Of a stretch of DNA of 64,000 bases, positions 58,839-64,000 are shown one piece after another. Numbering within the stretch: the stretch's first letter is position 1; the number at the start of each line of letters is the position of its first letter. The stretch is from positions 1-64,000 of IMG/VR virus record IMGVR_UViG_3300033182_000922. The stretch is one strand, 5' to 3'. The stretch comes from a virus. Made by a program: the position numbers and the translations under genes. Below the pieces are notes generated by a model. It made no database searches. It saw nothing but the letters and a program-made list of their open reading frames with translations, and was not told the origin of the DNA.

Positions 58839-59393
58839 ATGCCATTACCACATTATACGCAATCAAGGGCTAGCAGTCAAAGATATGAACCGATTCAACC
58901 TAACTTGTTTGAGGTTACTGTCTTTAGTCCACTAGGCGATGATACAGGTTTGATCTTAGAGCACGTTAAGACTATTGGAGGTTTGAATAACCTTAACCCA
59001 AGTGTAGATGCTATCGGACAGAAATACAAATTTGCTGACCGTTCATTTGCAAGTATGCCAGGACAGACTTTCGTCGACTTAACGCTGAACTTCACTCTTA
59101 ACTTGAATGAAGCAAATGAAAACTACATCTATAATACCTTCCGCAATTGGTATAAATTAATCTATGATCCGTTGACTGGGGAAATGGGATTAAAGAAAGA
59201 CTATGTTGGAAGTATGATCATTGTACAATACAACAGAGCAGGTGATATCTTTAGAAAGATTACCCTCAAAGATGTATTCCCAACCGGTCAACCTGATTTT
59301 GTGGATGAATTAAGTTACGAAACTCCGGACGCAGCTGAATTATCAATGACTTACCGTTGTGATCACTGGGTTGAGGAAAACGTAGGATCTTAA
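58839..59393 (+). CDS. Tail tube protein, gp19-like
   Basis: 184 residues, similar to T4 gp19 (163). LPHYTQSRASSQRYEPIQPNLFEVTVFSP at the N-terminus, then beta barrel strands (QTFVDLTLNFTLNLNEANENYIYNTFRNWYKLIYDPLTGEMGLKKDYVGSMIIVQYNRAGDIFRKITLKDVFPTG). Hexameric rings form the inner tube. Directly after the sheath and before a strong terminator. Confidence 0.93.
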   Translation: MPLPHYTQSRASSQRYEPIQPNLFEVTVFSPLGDDTGLILEHVKTIGGLNNLNPSVDAIGQKYKFADRSFASMPGQTFVDLTLNFTLNLNEANENYIYNTFRNWYKLIYDPLTGEMGLKKDYVGSMIIVQYNRAGDIFRKITLKDVFPTGQPDFVDELSYETPDAAELSMTYRCDHWVEENVGS

Positions 59394-59412
59394 TCTAACT
59401 TTTATACTAAAA

Positions 59413-59436
59413 ACTGGCCTTAGGGCCAGTTTTTTT
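59413..59436 (+). terminator. Rho-independent terminator
   Basis: ACTGGCC (59413-59419)/GGCCAGT (59424-59430), TTAG loop, seven T; ends the sheath-tube unit. Confidence 0.93.
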
Positions 59437-59449
59437 GTCATTACACTAA

Positions 59450-59457
59450 TATATAAT
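59450..59457 (+). promoter_or_regulatory. Class A box TATATAAT before GIY-YIG-like gene
   Basis: TATATAAT in CTAATATATAATATA, 22 bases before the ATG. Confidence 0.4.
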
Positions 59458-59479
59458 ATAGAATACATATTACATAATT

Positions 59480-59950
59480 ATGATCATATTTAAAGTTGAA
59501 AATGTTAATGACGGTAAAGTTTACATTGGCCACTCTGTAAATGATAACCCAAATAACTTAGGAACGGGAAAATATATCAAAAGAGCAGTTAAAGATTTTG
59601 GTACAAAAACATTTACCCGAGAGATCCTAGAGCAATTTGATAATGAAGAGTCTCTAGGAAAGATAATGGATAGAGTGGAATATTGGATTAAAAAGTATAA
59701 AGCCGATAATCCTAAATATGGGTATAATGAAAGTGTCCAAGAAATGATTCCTCAAAAGAAAAGACTAACAAAAAAATTACAAGTTCTTTTAACACCTGAG
59801 GATGAAGACAATCTAAATTCAATTATCATACAAAAATCAATGGAAAATGGTATTAAGCCACTTCCAGTTTCACGTTATGTAAGAAACCTTATAGTTGAAC
59901 ATATCGTCGAAGAAACTTCACCAGAAAAACAATTAACAAAAATTAAGTAA
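59480..59950 (+). CDS. GIY-YIG-like nuclease domain protein, degenerate first motif
   Basis: 156 residues. Residues 1-85 follow the GIY-YIG layout: IIFKVENVNDGKVYIGHS (second motif YIG kept; the first GIY replaced by IIF), LGTGKYIKRAVKDFGTKTFTREIL, and an E-x-x-WI helix (DRVEYWIKKYK). The C-terminal part (LLTPEDEDNLNSIIIQKSMENG ... SRYVRNLIVEHI) looks like a DNA-binding helical domain. Such proteins in T4-like phages are often homing endonucleases (SegA-E type). The changed first motif may mean lost catalysis. Placed between tail genes, the usual site for such insertions. Confidence 0.6.
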   Translation: MIIFKVENVNDGKVYIGHSVNDNPNNLGTGKYIKRAVKDFGTKTFTREILEQFDNEESLGKIMDRVEYWIKKYKADNPKYGYNESVQEMIPQKKRLTKKLQVLLTPEDEDNLNSIIIQKSMENGIKPLPVSRYVRNLIVEHIVEETSPEKQLTKIK

Positions 59951-59952
59951 AC

Positions 59953-60972
59953 ATGAGCAACCACGAGGAAGACATTAAAAAAGAATTTGAGGCAGCAGAA
60001 GGCATCCAAGATGCACAAGTTGTTGAATCAAATGAAGTTACAGAGAAAAATGAAGATGGTACCGTTTCATCTTTAGGTAAGGTTGATCCTTCAAGAGGTA
60101 GGGGTATTACTTCACCGGATGATCCAGAAATTAAAAGAATTCAAGAATTAGCAGGATATGTTAAGTTAGATTTAACAAGATTACCTTCAGGCGGTAGATT
60201 TTACAGGGATGATTTTGAAATTCATATGAGAGCTGCACGAGTTGGTGAGATTCGTGATTTCTCTACAATGGAAGAAGATAACATTAGAGATGTAGATGAA
60301 AAGCTTAATTCTTTAATTGTTAATTGTACTAAAATTATGTACGGTTCTACAAGAGGATCTTATAGAGATATCTTAGAAGAAGACCGTATTTTTGTTCTTT
60401 TATCAATTAGAGAACTTACCTTTAAACAAGGTGAGAATAAACTTATGATGCCAGTAGGTAAAAAGAAATGTACATCTGGTGTATGTAAGTCTCAGGATAG
60501 TATGGAACTTAAAACTGATAATCTTCAATTTCAAATTGTAGATGATCTTCTTGAAAAATATTACGATCCTGTAAATAAATGCTATACCGTTACCACTAAA
60601 AATCATGGTGAGGTTGTGTTAGCACCTCCTACGATTGGGGTTATGCGATCTGTTACTGATTGGGTTAGAAAAAGAGAAGAAGAAAATAAACCTTGGGATA
60701 AATCAACTCTTAGTATCATTCCTTATATTCAAAGAGAATGGCGAGGATTTAATGATAGGGAAATCTTTTCTTTGGCTTCATCTTTACAAGGATGGGATTC
60801 TACCAAATATTCAATCATATACAGACTTATTGAAAAACTAAAATTGGGAGTAAAACCTGAGTTTACGGTCCCATGTGAATCCTGTGGCGCGGAGGTCACA
60901 GTTCCGCTTTCCTTTCCCGGAGGCATCAAGGCTCTCTTCATTGTTTCAGATATCTCTTCTGAACTTCTTTAA
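59953..60972 (+). CDS. Baseplate/tail assembly protein, gp26-type (T4_baseplate family)
   Basis: 339 residues. Acidic disordered N-terminus (~60), then LDLTRLPSGGRFYRDDFEIHMRAARVGEIRDFS and a C-terminal PCESCGAEVTVPLSFPGGIKALF, a putative zinc-binding CxxC end also found in gp26-like hub-assembly proteins of T4-like phages. A second Cys pair (KKKCTSGVCKS) lies at ~174-180. Its place immediately before a small partner gene and the tape measure gene also fits a tail assembly chaperone. Precise T4 equivalence not certain. Confidence 0.6.
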   Translation: MSNHEEDIKKEFEAAEGIQDAQVVESNEVTEKNEDGTVSSLGKVDPSRGRGITSPDDPEIKRIQELAGYVKLDLTRLPSGGRFYRDDFEIHMRAARVGEIRDFSTMEEDNIRDVDEKLNSLIVNCTKIMYGSTRGSYRDILEEDRIFVLLSIRELTFKQGENKLMMPVGKKKCTSGVCKSQDSMELKTDNLQFQIVDDLLEKYYDPVNKCYTVTTKNHGEVVLAPPTIGVMRSVTDWVRKREEENKPWDKSTLSIIPYIQREWRGFNDREIFSLASSLQGWDSTKYSIIYRLIEKLKLGVKPEFTVPCESCGAEVTVPLSFPGGIKALFIVSDISSELL

Positions 60973-60988
60973 GATTAGGGTCTTACTT

Positions 60989-61222
60989 ATGGAGAAATTG
61001 CATATCCAGCCAACTGAGTTGGATATGCTCCCTTTCTATGAATATGAGTATACTCTTGAGATATACAATGATATCATGAAAGAGCGTAACGACGAAGAAA
61101 AGAAGGCAAGTTCTTCATATGAAGATAAATACAATCCTAGCTCTATGCAGAAGTCGGCACAAAAACAGATGAGTAGTTACAAAATGCCATCTATGCCTAG
61201 TATAAGCATGCCGAAGTTCTAA
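60989..61222 (+). CDS. Small tail assembly chaperone-like protein
   Basis: 77 residues from ATG 60989; a longer frame to 60875 lies inside the previous gene. MEKLHIQPTELDMLPFYEYEYTLEIYNDIMKERNDEEKK is helical with the bulky aromatic pattern seen in the second tail chaperone of many long-tailed phages; the C-terminus is Ser/Met/Pro-rich (KMPSMPSISMPKF). Situated directly before the tape measure gene, the standard place for such chaperones. Confidence 0.55.
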   Translation: MEKLHIQPTELDMLPFYEYEYTLEIYNDIMKERNDEEKKASSSYEDKYNPSSMQKSAQKQMSSYKMPSMPSISMPKF

Positions 61223-61223
61223 A

Positions 61224-61231
61224 TATATAAT
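61224..61231 (+). promoter_or_regulatory. Class A-like box AATATATAA before tape measure gene
   Basis: TATATAAT in AAATATATAATG, only three bases before the ATG. At that spacing it cannot give a normal leader, so it may be chance, or the true start may differ. Confidence 0.25.
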
Positions 61232-61234
61232 GTA

Positions 61235-64000
61235 ATGGCAGCTGTTACACTTAAAGACTTAATGGATCCGCTATCCAAAATTGCAGCGGCGGCAGAAGCG
61301 ACTAACGAAAAATTAGACGCTTTTGTTGCTATGGCGACCGGGGCAAGCGGTGGTGCTGGTCTAGAACAGGCCATTTATACACAATTAGAAACCCAGACTA
61401 CATATCTTAAACTTATTTATGAAAATACTAAAGGTGGCGGTCTAGGTGGTATTTTTAGTGGTAAGAGTTCTAAGAAAGAAGTTGCGTCAGCAGGTAAAAC
61501 TTTAGAAGCATTAGGATTAGGTGCAAAGTCAACAGCACAAGGAATGTTACTTTGGATGTTAGTACCTTCAAAGGCAGTCAATAAATTTATTGACTTCGTT
61601 ACACGAACATTTGAGGCATTAGCGGAACAGGACCAAAAGAAAGTCAAAGAAGGCGTAAAGGTTCTTGATATGATGGGTGGCGCAATTAAATCATTTGCAT
61701 TAGGATTGGCTGTTGCTACATTAGCAATTATACCAGGTATGATTGCCATACCATTCTTGGCCATCTCTGTGGCTGCAATGGGCTTAGTCTTTACCTTACT
61801 TGGTAAAAGAGATAAGCAGATTAAGAAAGGTGCTAGAGTGATGGATAAGATGGGAGATGCCATGAAGTCCTTTGCCATAGGATTAGCATTCTTTGCTCTC
61901 ACTGCTTTCGTTGTAGTAATGGCACCGGTTGTTTTATTAGGTATGGTTGCCTCCCTTGTCTTAATAGGTGGTGCATTTGCTTTACTTGGTAGTAAAAAGA
62001 TGTCTAAAAATATCCGAAAGGGTTCAGCGGCAGTAGCATTAATAGGCTTAGGGTTAATTGTATTTTCTGTTGGTCTTGGAATATTCCGTCTTGCTACCGC
62101 GGGTATGGGACTCATGGATGTTTTAATACAATCCGCTGTTATATTAGGTGTTGGGATAGCTACTGCTCTTGTAGGTAAATTTGGTTTAAGTAATATTGCA
62201 CAAGGTGCTCTTTCATTGGCTCTTAATGGTATTGGCTTATTGGTCTTTTCATTAGGCTATGTACCTTTTGCTAAAGCTACAAAAGGGCAAGGCCTTACTG
62301 ATATCTTAGTACAGTCAGGTATCCTATTGGCGGTAGGTGGTGTAATGGCTTTAGCTGGTCTTGCTGTTGCTGCAACAGTCGGAGCTGCTCTACTAGGCCC
62401 CGTTCTTTTTGCTGCTGCTGGTGGTGCATTACTACTTTTAGCCCCAGGTCTTGAGGCAATGAAAAAGCTGGACTATTCTGAGCAGGATTCTAAAGATCTT
62501 GCAACTACATTAGGTGCCGTTGCAATGGCATTCTCTGGTGTTGATCCTGAAGCCGGTGTATTTGGAATGATCGGTGGATTATTTACCAGGGTTGTTCAGA
62601 GTGGAGGTGGCCTTGCCGCTGCTGGCATGTATGCTGCTGCTGGTGGTGCATTACAAGTATTATCAAAAGGTCTTGGTGATTTTCAGAAATTAGATTTTAC
62701 TGAGGAAGATTCAAAACAATTAGGTATTGCTTTAGGGTCGGTTAGTGGAGCATTTGCTCAAGCTGGTGGAGAACCTGCTAGCCCTGGTGGATTATTTGGT
62801 GCAATATTTGGAAATACATTTAGTCCTAATGCAACCGAAAGAGGTATTAAATCAGTTATGAAATCTGGTGATGCTCTTACCGAAATTACAAAAGGCTTGG
62901 CTGCATTCTTGGATCTTAAAAAGAAATATAATTTAGGACCAGAATCATTTGAAGAAGGTGGATACCTTAATGTTGCTATCACGGACACGTTAGGATTCTT
63001 AAGTAAGGCTTTTGCTACCATCGGCGGTATGGAAGTACAGGATGGGTGGGGTCCATTTAGCTGGGATGAGAACCTTGTTGAAAAAGGTATTGATGCAGTT
63101 AAAGGTGCAGGCCGAGCTCTTACTGAAATCACAGGTGGATTAAAATCATTCCTAGACTTACAGGTTGAATATGGTCTAACATCTGAATCATTCCAAGAAG
63201 GTGGATATTTAGCAACAGCAGTTACAGATACATTAGGGTTTGTAAGTAAGGCTTTTGCTACCATCGGCGGTATGGAAGTACAGGATGGGTGGGGTCCATT
63301 TAGCTGGGATGAGAATCTTGTGGAAAAAGGTGTTGATGCGGTTAAGGGTGCTGGTACAGAATTAACAAACATTGCAAATGGTCTCAAATCATTCCAAGAA
63401 TTAATTGATCAAGATATTGATTGGGATAGGCTAAGAACTGCGGTAACAAACTCTTTAACAACTGTGGCCGAAGCGTTTAAGGCAATTGGTGGAATGGAAG
63501 AAACTGATGGTTGGTTTATCTTTAGCTGGGATGAGAATCTTGTGGAAAAAGGTGTTGATGCGGTTAAGGGAGCAGGTTCTGAATTGACTAACATTGCAAC
63601 AGGATTAACATCATTCCAGGATCTGATTGATAAAGATATTAATTGGTATACGCTAAGACAAGCTGTTACTCAATCTCTCACCACGGTTGCCGAAGCATTT
63701 AAGGCAATTGGTGGAGAGGAAGAATCAGATGGTTGGTTTATCTTTAGATGGGATGAGAATAAAATTGCAAAAGGTGTTGATGCAGTTCAAGGCGCTGGTC
63801 AAGAGCTTAAGAACATTGCAGACGGTCTTAAAATGTTTGCAGAGAACGACGATATTGATTGGGTTACATTAGGCGATCAAATTAGTTTTGTTTTAACCAC
63901 GGTGGGATCTGCGTTTGCTTCTATTGGAAAAAGTGAACCTTCAAGTAATCCATATTTAAGTTTCTTTGGATTCCAACAGAATGCGGTACAAGAAGGTATA
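61235..64000 (+). CDS. Tail tape measure protein, 5' part (3' end outside window)
   Basis: Open from ATG 61235 to the right edge without a stop: 922 residues visible. N-terminal ~130 residues are helical; ~135-410 contain several long hydrophobic Gly/Ala/Leu/Ile segments (AIKSFALGLAVATLAIIPGMIAIPFLAISVAAMGL), as in tape measure proteins that insert into the host membrane. From ~570 on there are repeats of ~74-81 residues around FSWDENLVEKGVDAVKGAG. Position after the tail chaperone-like genes supports the call. Length sets tail length. Long open frames on the opposite strand here are shadows of the biased codon pattern. Confidence 0.85.
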   Translation, partial: MAAVTLKDLMDPLSKIAAAAEATNEKLDAFVAMATGASGGAGLEQAIYTQLETQTTYLKLIYENTKGGGLGGIFSGKSSKKEVASAGKTLEALGLGAKSTAQGMLLWMLVPSKAVNKFIDFVTRTFEALAEQDQKKVKEGVKVLDMMGGAIKSFALGLAVATLAIIPGMIAIPFLAISVAAMGLVFTLLGKRDKQIKKGARVMDKMGDAMKSFAIGLAFFALTAFVVVMAPVVLLGMVASLVLIGGAFALLGSKKMSKNIRKGSAAVALIGLGLIVFSVGLGIFRLATAGMGLMDVLIQSAVILGVGIATALVGKFGLSNIAQGALSLALNGIGLLVFSLGYVPFAKATKGQGLTDILVQSGILLAVGGVMALAGLAVAATVGAALLGPVLFAAAGGALLLLAPGLEAMKKLDYSEQDSKDLATTLGAVAMAFSGVDPEAGVFGMIGGLFTRVVQSGGGLAAAGMYAAAGGALQVLSKGLGDFQKLDFTEEDSKQLGIALGSVSGAFAQAGGEPASPGGLFGAIFGNTFSPNATERGIKSVMKSGDALTEITKGLAAFLDLKKKYNLGPESFEEGGYLNVAITDTLGFLSKAFATIGGMEVQDGWGPFSWDENLVEKGIDAVKGAGRALTEITGGLKSFLDLQVEYGLTSESFQEGGYLATAVTDTLGFVSKAFATIGGMEVQDGWGPFSWDENLVEKGVDAVKGAGTELTNIANGLKSFQELIDQDIDWDRLRTAVTNSLTTVAEAFKAIGGMEETDGWFIFSWDENLVEKGVDAVKGAGSELTNIATGLTSFQDLIDKDINWYTLRQAVTQSLTTVAEAFKAIGGEEESDGWFIFRWDENKIAKGVDAVQGAGQELKNIADGLKMFAENDDIDWVTLGDQISFVLTTVGSAFASIGKSEPSSNPYLSFFGFQQNAVQEGI
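62950..63930 (+). repeat. Internal repeats of tape measure gene
   Basis: Four complete units and the start of a fifth. A 72-base block at 63001-63072 is exactly repeated at 63244-63315 (offset 243 = 81 codons). A 50-base block at 63299-63348 is exactly repeated at 63521-63570 (offset 222 = 74 codons), and the next unit begins 222 bases later at 63743. Exact DNA identity points to recent duplication. Confidence 0.92.

Noticed and set aside
61417-63594. Long minus-strand open frames opposite the tape measure gene
   Set aside because: They are shadows of Ala/Gly/Ile-rich codons in the continuous + frame and share its repeats; no leader or motif supports them.
1-64000. tRNA genes
   Set aside because: All gaps between genes were read on both strands and no cloverleaf with a TTCRA arm was found; gaps are mostly under 100 bases.
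1-64000. Prophage within a bacterial chromosome, or an attachment site
   Set aside because: No integrase, repressor or bacterial housekeeping block is present; all content is consistent with a T4-like virus genome.

Overview
The window is a contiguous piece of a large, AT-rich, T4-like (contractile-tailed) phage genome that most likely infects a member of the Bacteroidota. The phage identity rests on a near-complete set of T4 core genes: gp43 (split in two), gp44, gp45, uvsX, gp41, gp46/gp47, RNase H, late sigma gp55, gp4, gp20 portal, gp21 protease, gp23 capsid, gp15-like, gp16/gp17 terminase, gp18 sheath, gp19 tube and a tape measure protein. The Bacteroidota link is inferred from a histone H1-like protein of the Bacteroidetes type (17394-17570), the near-absence of Shine-Dalgarno sequences and the A-rich leaders in front of start codons. 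Genes are tightly packed, often overlapping by 4-20 bases, and all but one (46081-46875) are on the + strand.

Layout: 1-2129 holds the 3' end of a collagen-like fibre gene, small Cys-rich proteins and a membrane-anchored coiled-coil protein, closed by a terminator. 2170-5110 holds two small acidic proteins, a Ro60/TROVE-like vWA protein, an acyltransferase and a roughly 190-base structured non-coding RNA with its own T4-late-type TATAAATA box and terminator. 5111-11883 is sigma factor, DNA repair and nucleotide metabolism: a sigma-70-like factor, a MutM/Nei glycosylase, dUTPase, the N-terminal half of DNA polymerase, and class I ribonucleotide reductase. 11876-24860 is a large sugar/glycan cassette: sulfotransferase, KdsA, Nudix, an apparently complete bacillosamine-type trio (4,6-dehydratase, acyltransferase, aminotransferase), HAD/kinase/nucleotidyltransferase, epimerase, several glycosyltransferases, two methyltransferases.

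24911-34905 is replication and recombination: sliding clamp, C-terminal half of DNA polymerase, two more glycosyltransferases, UvsX, helicase, gp47/gp46. 34931-45604 is head and neck morphogenesis, including the late sigma factor gp55, portal, a protease-scaffold fusion and the capsid protein. 45604-50427 returns to replication (clamp loader, RNase H) around the lone minus-strand gene. 50456-64000 is packaging and tail: terminase subunits with a GroES-like gene between them, sheath, tube, a GIY-YIG-like gene, baseplate/chaperone proteins and an open-ended tape measure gene with strong internal repeats.

The most interesting points are: (i) the tandem-hairpin RNA near a Ro60-like gene; (ii) a DNA polymerase whose two halves lie 16.7 kb apart; (iii) a C5-cytosine-methyltransferase-like gene and a glycosyltransferase beside the clamp gene, the glycosyltransferase ending in the same TSLF tail as the polymerase, which suggests clamp-directed DNA modification; (iv) two classes of A/T box upstream of genes, one mostly before virion genes and one mostly before replication genes, alongside two encoded sigma factors; (v) possible nested translation starts in head genes and a possible -1 frameshift fusion of two glycosyltransferases.
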